DNA of 64,000 nt from Dipteris shenzhenensis. Lineage: Eukaryota; Polypodiophyta; Polypodiopsida; Gleicheniales. A model generated the notes under the pieces. That model was not told the origin of the DNA, did no database searches, and worked only from the letters and a program-made list of their open reading frames with translations. Made by a program: the position numbers and the translations under genes. Below are positions 34,401-46,400 of this stretch, in pieces. Numbering within the stretch: position 1 is the stretch's first letter; every line of letters starts with the position of its first letter. Location: the NCBI GenBank assembly GCA_047967505.1, contig CM106539.1, one strand, 5' to 3'.

Positions 34401-37400
34401 ATATCTGAAAAAGACACTTCCAGCAATGAAGCTTTTGGCAAAGAAACAATAGTAGAAACAAGATCAATAAATTTGCTCCAAGCCAATTCATTTTGCTCCA
34501 AGCCAATTCAACCTGAGGAGTAGAAGAAGATGGCTTAGAAAAAAGCAGCTGAAAATGATCCAAACGTTGTTTTTCTAGCTGAGATAAAGTCTGGGTCCAA
34601 ATACCATCTGATTTTCTGACTCTCATGTTAGATTGACTTTGTCTATATGCATGTAAATTCCGAAAGAAAGATTTTGAGGAACAGCCCTTATCTAGCATAG
34701 GCTTAACTCTAGCCCTTGTCTGCCATTTGGAAAGCTTGCGTTTATCATTAGCATCAATTATGGAAGAAGCACAAGACAATGAATTGTGCTCAGAATCAGA
34801 AAGGGACCTTTGATGGCTAATCTGTACCAAGGACTGCTTGTATGATTTTGCCCACTGGATATGATGCTTGGTTTCTGCCATGTACCATCTTCCATATTCC
34901 TTGATGACATTTTGAATATGATGTACAAAAGAGTTCCAAGCAAAGTCAATATCCTCCTGAGCATGAGATAACAATGGCTTGCAAGCCAATTGAATCATTT
35001 GCTGGAATTTTTCATGAGAAAGATATAATTGATTGACCTGTAAGTGTCTGACTGAAGAGAGCTGCATGTCATCGAGAGGCATGCCAAATGAAAAGTTCAG
35101 CCAAAGTGGAGTGTGATCAGATAATTGTTGAGAATAGTCTGTCCACATTTGACATGTATAATCATCATATTGCTGAGCATGAATACGATACAATCTATCA
35201 AGCCTGGCCCAATATTCTGTAAAAGCATCATGATATGTGGGAACCCGATCTCCCCTAGTAACCAGCGGAGCCAAACTGCCTCCTAGGTAGTGGAACAAGC
35301 AGCACGGTACTCAGCGTTGGTCGAAGACAAGGCTATAGTGGATGGCCTTTAACTGCTCCAAGTGATAGCTGCTAAGCCGAGAGTAAAACAATACCCAGTG
35401 GTCGAATGACGAGTGTCCGACTCTCCTCCCCAGTCTGAATCACCCCAGCCTAGTAGTTGGATTTTGGACTGTTGACTTGACTCATAGAATAACCCTCGAT
35501 TGCGAGAACCTTGAAGATATCGAAGGATCCGCATATCAACATCCCAATGGGTCTTCTTAGTGTCTGCATGAATGAGCTTAGTAGACCAATGGAGTAACAC
35601 AGATCCAATCTGGTATTGCAGAGCCATATCAGTGATCCGATCAATTGGCGATGCTTGCTTGCATCCACAGGCTAACTAGGGTCATACTTAGACAATTTGG
35701 TACTGGGGTCCATGGTTGATGGGATGGCACGACGCTCCATCATCTGAAAGGCTTCCAGAAGCTCCTAAGTATACCGTTCTTGTGACACAAAGTAGCCTTC
35801 TGGACCTTGCAAGATGTATGGGCAACATGGCTACCTTTGATGAACAGATCATCAACATACACAATGATGAGGGAAAGAAGACCATCTTGATAGAATATGT
35901 ACTGATTGGGATCAGCTCGGGACTTCCAGAAATGCTTTTGTACAAAGAACTCATCTATTTTCCAGGCGCGTAGAGCTTGCTTAAGCCCATACAGTGCTTT
36001 CCTTAACTGGTAAACCATCCCTGCTAACTTGGTAAACCTATGAGGTTGTTCCACATAGATCTCCTCCTTTAAATCTCCATTGGGAAAGGCAGATTTAACA
36101 TCAATCTAGTAAATGGGCCATTGCTCATGAGCATCAACCGCCAATACTGTCCGAAGAGTGGCCATCCTGGCATTAGGAGCAAAGGCGTCATCATAATTGA
36201 TCCTAGGTAGTTGTGAGTATCCTTTGGCCATAAGTCCAGATTTATATTTATCCACAGTACTATCGGATGCATACTTGATCTTGTAAACCCATTTGACACC
36301 AATGACTGCACGGCGCTTGGGTCGAGGTACTAACTCCCAAGTCCCATTTCTTTCAATAGAGTCCAACTCCAGTTCCATGGTTGTTTCCTGTGTGGCCGAG
36401 ATCGTGCTTCTCAGACAGTCGAGGGTTCCTTGTCTTTGAGAATGCGAGACATCAAGGAGTCATTAACCTGGAGTGAAACTACCTCTAGAACCTTCTTCTT
36501 ATTCTGGTGGGATCTACGCGGACCGTCCTCTTCTCAAAGCCATGAAGAAGGGATTTCTGTGACATCTGACTCACAAGGAGTTAAAGGCATCACACCCAAA
36601 CCCACGGAATTAAGATTCATGTGTTTCTTCCCACAATAAGCCTCAAAGGGAGTAACTTTAGGAACAACAGACATCGGAGAACAGTTAAGGATATGTATTG
36701 TTGAGAGAAACCGAGGAACCTCCCAGTGAGCAAGCATTTTCTGAGACATTTCTACCATGGTTTGGCTCTTCTGCTCAACTAGACTTGCTTTTGAGGTAGT
36801 GCCGGTATTTGCAAATTCTCGCCGAATGCCCTTTGTCACATAGAATTTTTCAAAGGGATGGGAACTTAATTCTCCTCCTTTTTCAGATCGTAGGGTTTAA
36901 CCGGAAGTTAGATTCATTTTCAACAAGAGCACACCATCTTCAAGAGCGGGATAAGCCAGAGACTTCTGAGCTAGAAAGTAGCTCCACATGAACCTAAAAT
37001 CATCCACTAGCAGCATGATATAAAGAGCACCTCCAAGGCTGGGAATGGTCATAGGTCCACAAAGGTTTGCATGGACCGACTCCAAAGGAAGAGAAGCGTG
37101 CCGTGAGGCTTGCTTCAAAAATGCATCTCAGTGTTGCTTCCCTTGAATAGAAGAACGGCACTGGCCATGTTGCTACCACATGAGGTAGACCAAGGAACAT
37201 TGTTCTCGGGCGTTGTGACATAGTGCTTCGATATTCAAGTGACCAAAACGAAAATGCCTAAGGTCGCCTTGAAGGGAGGACATGATCAAGGAAAGCGCGG
37301 ACAAAGGATAAATCCCATGATTTATCATACCAGTCTGAACAACTTGGTCGTAACTTTATCCTTGACCTCCACAAAGTGTTCGCCTAATAGAGTAGTGGTA

Positions 37401-40400
37401 CCTAGATGGAAGCTCTCATAAACAGACATCAACTTAAGTCCAAGAGAGGGAACGAACAATACCTTGGAAGAGTGCATCCCTCCTTTGCCATTGGGAATTA
37501 TGTCGAGACTGCCTTGACCACGTACTTCGATGATAGAATTGTCGCCGATATAGACATTTCCCCCCGAAATCACAAAATTCTTGAGTCTGGCTGGAGAGGG
37601 ACTCATATTACGAGATGCCCCATTGTTGACGATCCAGGTCTTGGAATCTTTGGCTTGAAGAGCCACTACCCCCCTCTCCAACAGAGGAAGCCAGAGGATC
37701 AATAATTTCAATGCAGGAGTTATGGTAGCAGAGGAGAAACCAGTACCCTTGGTGGTGGTCGTAGAGGACAGTTCCTCCAAAAACGGCCTTTTTGGTCACA
37801 GTGATTGCATGAGTGCTCCGCCTTGAGTGCTTCCTTCTCTGCTTCTTTCCTCGTATCAGGGGTCCGGCGACCTTGATTCTTTCCTGGCTGCAGAGCTGCT
37901 AGAGCATCAGAGGCACCGCCATGGGAAGAACTTTGGAACCTCTCCTTTGGCTCTAGCACCATTGGCACCCATTCTTCCCAAGTCAAAGTGTTCATCGCGC
38001 CACTAGTGATTAATGATGAATAGAAGGCAGAGTACTGAGAAGTCAAGTGAGAGAGTAGGGTATTGGCCATATCCTCCGGCTTGAAGAGTCTCGTGTTGAA
38101 GTTCCTAAAGATTATTGATATGCTCCTGCATCGATGAAGACTTGGCACGATCCAATACCCGCATCTGAACTACGAGAGAAACCCTCTTCATAGGGAAAGT
38201 CCTGTTATATAAGGATGCCAGGTGCTCCCAAAGTACAGTCCAGAAAAATGAATGTACCCTTGCGTTGACTCTATCCTGGAGCTCAGCCAAATTCTCGGCC
38301 TCCTCCTGATCTAGGACACCTAATCTCTCATCAGGGGTTTGGGCCGTTTGACAACTCACTAGAACAAGTCTGCTAAGTCATAGGACTGCAATACGGACGG
38401 ACTCATCATGACACGCGAACACCATAGTTGTTCCTGTCCAGTTGACGATCTATAGGGAATGTGCGTAACATTGGAATCTTTACCTTATTTTCTGCCATTT
38501 CCGCCAGAGAAGCCATTTGGACAGAAGTGGAAAGAATGGAGAAAGTCGGGGGGGAGGATAAGAGAAAGGGGTGCGAAGGAAGAAAAGGAGGGAGGAAGAG
38601 CTAAAGACAAGAGAGAGAGGCTTGAAGAGACTTCTTCCTTCAAAGCTCCGTTAGTCTGGCCTTCACACAGTCCACCACTCCGATCTGAAAACGCCCTTAA
38701 AAGTAGATGCCCTGCTCTATTCTCCAAAAGACAGGCCTTACCTTCTTATTCTCCTCTTCGAACATCCAAAAGGCTTTGTAGCTTGCTGGTTCCAAGTCCT
38801 CTCCACAGCACAAGTCTTCTTAGCCAACCTTTGGATCTGATACCATGTGAGAAGTGCAGCAGAACTGAGCAACAATGCAGAGAAGAAGAGCAAACTACTC
38901 ACAAGACTGAACTGGAAAACAGAGAAGACGAGAGAGGAAAACCTCAACTGCAAGTGGATCGGTTGCTGTACACTGAGATGGAAAACAATGAGAGGGGGCC
39001 CTATATATAGGGCGACCCCCTGCCCCAACCAACCGACTAGAGGGGGGCTGAGATGGGCCGACCCAGGGTCAGGTCTACCCGATCAGCTGGTCGGGTCATG
39101 TGATTCTGTAACCCTGATTAGGGGCCTGGGTATCCCCCGACTAAGGCGCCACCTAGGGGCAATGAATGCGACCTGGTGGTAGCCCTATAGCAGGCTCAAG
39201 GCAGGCACAGAAGATGCCACAGCTCCCTGGACAGGTCCGTAGCAGCTGCAGACAGATGGTGGCCTGATACGGGCTCCGTATACCCCTGCACCTGCTCCGT
39301 ACACCTCATATGAATGCTGGGCTGAGGAGCCATCGTGGTGATCCCACTCTACCTCTCCTGGGCGGGCAAACCCACAAACAAGGTCCTCACTCTCCCTCAC
39401 ATGGGCGGGCAGACCCACAACCAAGGCCCTCACTCAGTGAATCGTGATACAGGAGATGGCACCTCTAACAGATCCATCTCATCTATACTATCTTGCATGT
39501 TGCAAAGCTTACTCGTCTATACTACTGCTTTGCAAAGGAAACCCTATATTAGGTTGTTGGGATATCTCAAGGTGTATGCCCCAGGCACACCTTGGGTTCT
39601 ATGTGTGTGTGCTAGAGGCACAGTTAGGTGCCCATAAGCACTGTTAGGTGGTGGTAGATGCCACATAGGCTGACTGAGAGATTCCTTAGTTGATTGAAGA
39701 AATGATTGTGGAGCTTGGTGGCTCATGTAGAGGTGCCTACATATGGACCTCACCCTTCTTCATTCGATAAGCATCTCTTGTTTTATGTTCAGCTCCATGC
39801 TTTCCTTTCACTTCTCCAACATGGTATCAGAGCACTATGATCCTCCTTGAGCCCATTTATGCCATGTCATCATCTTCTTCCCCACCTCCACCTTCGTCTC
39901 CATTTTGCCCCTTTCTGCCCAACCACTTGGAGGGCTTAATTCTCCTCCTACAGGCAACCTCTTCTAGAGTCCTTCTGGCTAGGGAGACCCTTCGTATAGA
40001 CGACCTTCCACATGCAACGAACTAGAGAATGATCGTCGCTGCTGGTCGCCATTCCCCGAATTCTGTCGAAGCTCTCTTTCGCGTATTCTCCTTCTCTGCT
40101 CCACCTCTTTCTAATTCCTTTTAGGGAAAGCTTTCCCATACTTTGGACTATCTTGTATCCAAGTTTGAGCAGCAATGGTTGTATATTCGAGGAGAACAGA
40201 GCCAAAAACCAGTCGACATTGACGACGTTTCAGCCAGCAACGCCGCGCGACATTACGCCTGACCTCTGCACTAGAGATTCGCCCATATGTGAGCTTTCAT
40301 TTGAGCTAGAAAGCTCTCTTTTCTTTGCTTTGAAGAGGGAGATCCAAGCCCTCCAAGATCAGGCCTCTGTTTTGGACAGTTTTGACAGTATTATGAATTT

Positions 40401-43400
40401 GGTGCTACATTAGATGCTACTTTGGCATTTCTGATATTTTAAAGTGTTGAATAGCATCAGTACAATTGTGGCTACAACTTTCTTTTAGGTTTCTATACTT
40501 GGATTTGCTCGGAATACTTTCATTTAGCAACCTCTATGAAGCATGCAAGTTGAAGTATCATTTCCACTATGATTTTTATTATGGAATTTGGTTGCAAGTC
40601 TTTTCTACACCAAATGCTTATACTTTGAAGCTTTTCAGTTTTTTCTAGCCTTGTAAGAGAGTAGACACTGCCCATTTTGGGTTAGACCCTCTCATGGCTA
40701 CCTTCTTGCATATTGATAAGTTCAATGGTAAAGGCTTTCACACATGGCAGATGAAAATTAAGTTTGCATTGATGAGGGAAAACCTTTGGGGGCTTGTCAA
40801 ACGTGCTTCAACTTCTTCTTCAACAGCCTCTAATGCTGAAGAATCCTCAGCTCCTACACGCCCGGCACGAGATCCTGCTAAAGAGGAGAAAGCCTATGGC
40901 ATGATTGCTCTTGGCTTAGGAGATGACTATATTCATCACATTTCTGATATGGAGTCTCCTTCTGAAGCTCGGCAAAAGCGTGATATTCTTTTTGGTGCTA
41001 GCTCTCACATCTCAAAATTGTCACTTAAGACTGCTTTCTTTGAATTGAAGATGGCTAATGGCACTCCCTTGGCTGCCCATGTCAATCACATGCGGAGTCT
41101 CATGACTCAACTTGCTTCTATCAACTCTCCAATCACACGGATGATGCAATGGCAGTATTGCTCAAAAGTATGCCTGAAGATTATGATCATGTTGTCACCA
41201 CATTGAAAAATCTTCCTAATCCTACTCTTGAAGGTCTTATTAGTGCCCTTCAAGAAGAAGAAAGGCACAAGGAACTCCGGAGAGGCAATGACACAGCCTA
41301 TGCCATAAAAACTCAAATGGGCAAGTTTCCACCTTGCAAACATTGTGGGAAGACCAATCACCTCTCAAAAGATTGCTTCAAGATCAATCCTTGTAAATAT
41401 TGTGGCAAAAACAATCACCATGAAAAGTTTTGTAAGGCCAAAAAGGAAGCAACTACAAAACTAGAAACTGCCAATTTACTTTCGGTTGATGTGTCTCCAC
41501 AAGATGAGGCCTCCTATGATGATTATGCTTTTTGAACCAGCTCTAAACACCTCTGGTCACCATATGATGTAGGCCATGTGTATGTGTTTAGCTCCATGGT
41601 ACCTCTTGCAGACATTGTGTGTATGTACATGCAGGGGAGATAACCATTGGGGGAATCTTATGTATCCCTTTGTTTGACATCACACCCTTGGGAACCTTTG
41701 CTAGCATGAGATCCTAGCCATAGATTTATCCTTGACCACCATGAGATGGCTTGAGACACTATGTGACTAGATGTATCCTTGACATAGCCTGAGGCATGCC
41801 CTTGAGGGGGGGTTTGTTGGGATATCTCAAGGTGTATGCCCCAAGCACACCTTGGGTTCTATGTATGTGTGCTAGAGGCACAGTTAGGTGCCCATAAGCA
41901 CTGTTAGGTGGTGGTAGATGTCACATAGGCTGATTGAGAGATTCTAGGAGCTGATTGAAGAGATGATTGTGGAGCTTGGTGGCTCATGTAGAGGTGCCTA
42001 CATATGGACCTCACCCTTCTTCATTCGATAAGCATTCTCTTGTTTTGTGTTCAGCTCCATGCTTTCCTTTCACTTCTCCAACATAGGTTGCTCCTTAATC
42101 GAAAGATGTAACTTTGTCCAAGTATTAACTAATATCCTGAAGTCAAACACCTCAAATTTGAGTCGCTTGCACAATTTCAATCACAAAAGCCGTTGAACGT
42201 GGTATCGATCCTTGATGCCAAAATCAAGGGTATCATTACAGGATGGGTAGTAAGTATGTATAGTTTGAAACCTAGCATCTCGACTTTCCAGTCACTCTCC
42301 CCTAGTTGAGTAGAGAACCAAATCAATACCTCAACAATGTGGCTGGTGTTAACTCATTTAGCGAACCAATTTTGAGTATAGTTGTTGAAGCAATGGGGAA
42401 GTTTCGTCAACTAATCTTCATGGATAGCAAACGGTCATTTTGGAAAGTTTGAATAATCTTCGTGGCATATTGCTGAGAAATAAAGACGTCCTCAAAGCCT
42501 CTCAATGCTGAGCAAGTTAGAAGTCCAAGGGCCATGACCTCAACTGAAGCGTCAAGAGAAACAATGTCGCTGCAATTATCTCCTTATTATCCCCTTTAAG
42601 GATAAGCTCATTGACATGTAAATGAGAATTAGATGCTGCTCAAAAAGTTTGCATCCTAGGCACTCTTCGTCAAACCAGCCTTTCGAAAGTATTCATCAAT
42701 ACGACATATGTTGCCAGGGGGTCTCTTGAAGATCGTATACTACTTTTTGTAGTGTGCACGACTTATTTTAAAACCAACAACCTAGAAACTTGGCAGATGC
42801 TCTGCATAACCTCCATGTCTAGATCATCGTTCGAAGCAAACTTGACATCCATTTGATGAATAGTTTATGGTGATGTGCAATTGGTTGTTGATGCAAGACC
42901 TGATATAATGGCTGCCATCCTTCCGTGTCCATAAAGTTCCTGCTCTCCTTTTCCCTCTCCTTCGTAATTGAAGCCCCAAAGATGTACCGTCTAAGACCTC
43001 TATATAGGGTGCTCTGCAACTTCTCATGGTTGTGACTCAATCTTGGATCCACCTACTCATTGTCCTAGAGTCCTATTAGATAAGGGGCATGCCCACTACA
43101 TGCTATGTATGTATTTGGGTCGAAAGGAGTAAATAAATGATGCTGTAGTTCAATGACATTTTGTATGGGAGAGAATCTAGAGCAAAGACAACGAGCTTGT
43201 GTATTGCCTTACCATCAATAAGTGCAGCCACATATGAAGAAGGCACTCGCTAGAGACTAGCACAATTTCCTTCATTTGCTGGGCGTTTTGCCATAGATGA
43301 TTCTTTCACAGGCCCTGGTCAACACAATTGCCCCCATAGAAGGGAAGCAAATATGAAAGTGCAAATGGGGTAATTAGGGTTGAGGGCTGCTTTGGGGTCG

Positions 43401-46400
43401 GAACCATCTTAGACGGCTATATAGTCCAAAGTCTGGGGCCTTGCATGTGCCATAGGGTCTAGTGGTTGGTCGGCTGACTAAGAGGGACCCTTCCTTCAGT
43501 TTAGCCAACCTATATATTGTGTCTATTTGGGTCTGCAAGGCTTCGAGTAAGGTCAGCCTACTCGTGGTTGGCCCATAGGCTTGTGTCGGTTTGCCTAGCC
43601 CCCCACTCTTGGCTCTAGATTTGGGGGGTTTGGTCCTCCTCTCCATTCTGATTTATCTCCACTTAAGAGCATGGGAAAGAGAGGCTTACCCTTCCTCATA
43701 CTTCACTTTTGCTGCCCCTTTGTGGTTGTCTACGTTCAAATGTGAGCTTCTATCTTAGTGCAGGTTTGTGGGCACTCGTGTGGATTTCAGAGACGACAAG
43801 TCTTATTGCTTATGGTTTGACTATGTTTCTAGTTCTATTCAAGCACTGTGTGTGTGTGTGTGTGTGTGGTCTTTCCCTCCCCTCTCTCTCCCTCTCCCCC
43901 CCTCTCTTCTTTATGTATGTCTATCTATACCTATGTACAAAAATAATGTGTGTGCGTTTGTGCACCTGCGTACGGAGGTATAATACCTTGGATATATTTC
44001 TTTTTGATCGCATGTCATAAAAGCAAGATTTTGTATGTTGTCTTTTATATTAATATCTCACCCTTTAAATTGACTTCTGATTAGGATGAACTTAAGACTC
44101 ATGGTCCATTGAAGGCCTTTAAATCGAGAGAAAAGGCCAATAAGAAAACCTTGATGGTGATATGGGATTATATGGGGTCAATTGTATTTTGGCTTGGCTT
44201 GGTTTAAAAATTGTTGTGCGAGGTGGGTTGATAATTCCATCGGCCAACAATTGCATTTTTATAAGGTTGGTCTTTTTAGCTTTGGTAGTTTTGTTCTAAA
44301 GACTATGATGGACGCCTATTAGATTTCATCAAGTGGGATTTATGTACACTTGAAATGTAGTGATAAAGCTTTTTGGTTACATTAATTTTTAGTACACCAA
44401 GCCTTGTTTTGATAAGTTGTAGTTTTGTTGTTCTCTCTTTTTTTGAGATCGTAGTTACGTATTCCTTTTTTGTGTGTGGTTTGTGAGCAAGAGTATGTGT
44501 TATGATTAAGGTTGGAATGACCCTACCATCAAATGGGAAGGAGGGGCCACATTTGAACCTTGCTCGATCCATTTGAACAAGGGGTCCATTGTTTGGCAGC
44601 ATGAAGGAGTAATTTATTTTTTAAGTCAAGAGGGATGATTTGAGTTGTGTGACTCAAGTACTCAGCTATTCAAATAAATACGTCTAGATTCTGAGTTGAC
44701 ATTGATGTAAGGGTTTTCATTTTATGCTTGGCATACTTGGGAGTCTTAATCTTTGGGTGCTCATTATTGATAAGAATGTTTGTTTAAGGTACAATTATTT
44801 CTATGAAATTGGTGATGTTAGGTGGAGTCGTTGCTCGATAGAGAGTCGTTCACTTTGGAAGAACTTTTGGATGAGGATGAAGTTATTCAAGAGTGCAAAG
44901 CATTGAATACACGACTAATAAATTTGTAAGTGACTTTATTCAATGCATTTTGCAAGTTCACCTCATTTGTTTGTTAGTGCTAACAATTGTTGCATATAGG
45001 ACTGCTCATCATTTCTGTTTGGCAATAAAAAGTTTTGTCGATCTAGAGGTTGCATTTTAATTGTCTTTTTATGTATTATTCTAGCTGGTATGTTAAACAT
45101 GTAGTATCTCTCAAGATTCACATAACATCATATGCATTGCAAGCTTTGCTTTGATATTAGGTTAGTTTGATTATTGTTTTATCTTAAACTACTCTCGAGA
45201 GTGATGTTTCCATGTCTATTTGGGTTCTTATTTTTGTCAATTTCTAACTTTTGAACTTTGTAATGTTTGAATTAATATGTTCTTTTGGGCATATACCTCA
45301 TGGATCAAGGTTGACACAAGTTTTGTGTTAATGTTTAGTAGAGAACGTTAACACACAAGTTCTGTGTTGAAATTTTGTGAAATGATTGAAAGTAATAACC
45401 ATTATTGAAATGCGTGAAGATGATAGATATCTAAGATAAATATCTTGCAGTTGGAATACCGATGTGATGCTTGTTAGATAGTGGAGGCTAGCTTGCTAGA
45501 GTGGAGTGTTTCCAAGATCCCACTATACTTAAGATCTCACCTTAAGTTGTGTGCACACAATTATACGAGAGAGCATACAGTCCACCTCTATAGATAGCCA
45601 AAATACCATGCATATATGATGCTCCCAAATGACAAATCTCAGTACGACAGGTATCTTGCATGTATTTACTAGTTAAAGCTTCATTCAGCACATTTGTACA
45701 CGTGACATTGCAGAGGCAAGTGCCCGTCATACATAGGCTTCCACCAATGTTAATCTGTGAGAAGTGCAGTGAGGCGGAGCAGCAACGGAGAGAAAACAGC
45801 AAACACTCACAAGAGAAAGCAGGAGGACAAGAGAGACTTGCACAGGATCTCAAGAAAAACCTCCTCTACTGCTGGAGAAAAACCCTCGACTGGTGACTGC
45901 CCCAAGTGTGACTTGAGACGAAAAACAAGGGAGGGAGGGGGCCCTATTTATAGGGTCACCCCCTGCCCCAAGCAACTGACTGAGGGTGGGTAGGTAGTCG
46001 ACTGAATGGGCCGACCCCTGCCTGTGCAGACTGACCAGCAGGTTGGCTGTGGGGCTGCGGGTTCTGGGCGGCCAAAGGGCCCGTAAACCAGGGCGCCAAC
46101 CAGGCGCACACGTGCCCTCTGGTGGCAGCTCCCAAGGCAGGCTGTACGAGCCCCACTGCGTGCATCTAGCAGGCTCGGGATAGGCCTGCAGACCCCCGCA
46201 CTGCTCCGGACAGATGATGGCCCCTCCGTGACCTCTAAACAAGGGCATACAGCCATGCCCAGGGCCAGGAACATGTAGACCTCCATGGTGAACCCCCTTT
46301 GCCTCTCTAGGGCGGGCAAACCCACAACAATGGCCCTGACACTCCCTCATATGGGCGGGCAGACCCACAACCAAGGCCCGAGACAGGAGATGAACTTTAA

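Larger units (their letters stand above)
35245..39470 (-). mobile_element. Ty1/copia element 1 (antisense to SAPS), 3'-truncated
   Basis: The minus-strand order is 5' LTR (39470-38846), primer-binding site, gag, protease, integrase, RT, RNase H. The element stops in RNase H near 35245, where a LINE fragment begins, so the 3' LTR and any target duplication are lost. The 5' flank beyond the LTR is gatcc. It belongs to the same family as the element at 45.8-48.7 kb: the LTR end tgtgagaagtgcag and the proteins match. Stops and frameshifts occur in all domains. Confidence 0.85.
39555..42083 (+). mobile_element. Complete gag-only LTR retrotransposon (TR-GAG-like)
   Basis: A compact 2,529-bp element has two LTRs (267 and 269 bp, TGTTGGG...CCAACA, roughly 12 differences by eye), a primer-binding site directly after the 5' LTR, one gag coding region and a purine-rich tract before the 3' LTR. 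It is flanked by a perfect 5-bp target duplication, taggt (39550-39554 and 42084-42088). No protease, integrase, RT or RNase H is present and there is no room for them. It must have moved with enzymes supplied by another element. It is in sense orientation within SAPS intron 1 and interrupts an older copia. Confidence 0.92.

Noticed and set aside
38459-39010. 183-codon plus-strand frame
   Set aside because: It lies antisense to the gag start, primer-binding site and LTR of copia element 1, has biased composition and no motif.
39471-39475. gatcc as target duplication of copia element 1
   Set aside because: The 3' end of the element is lost at the LINE junction, so the other copy cannot be tested.
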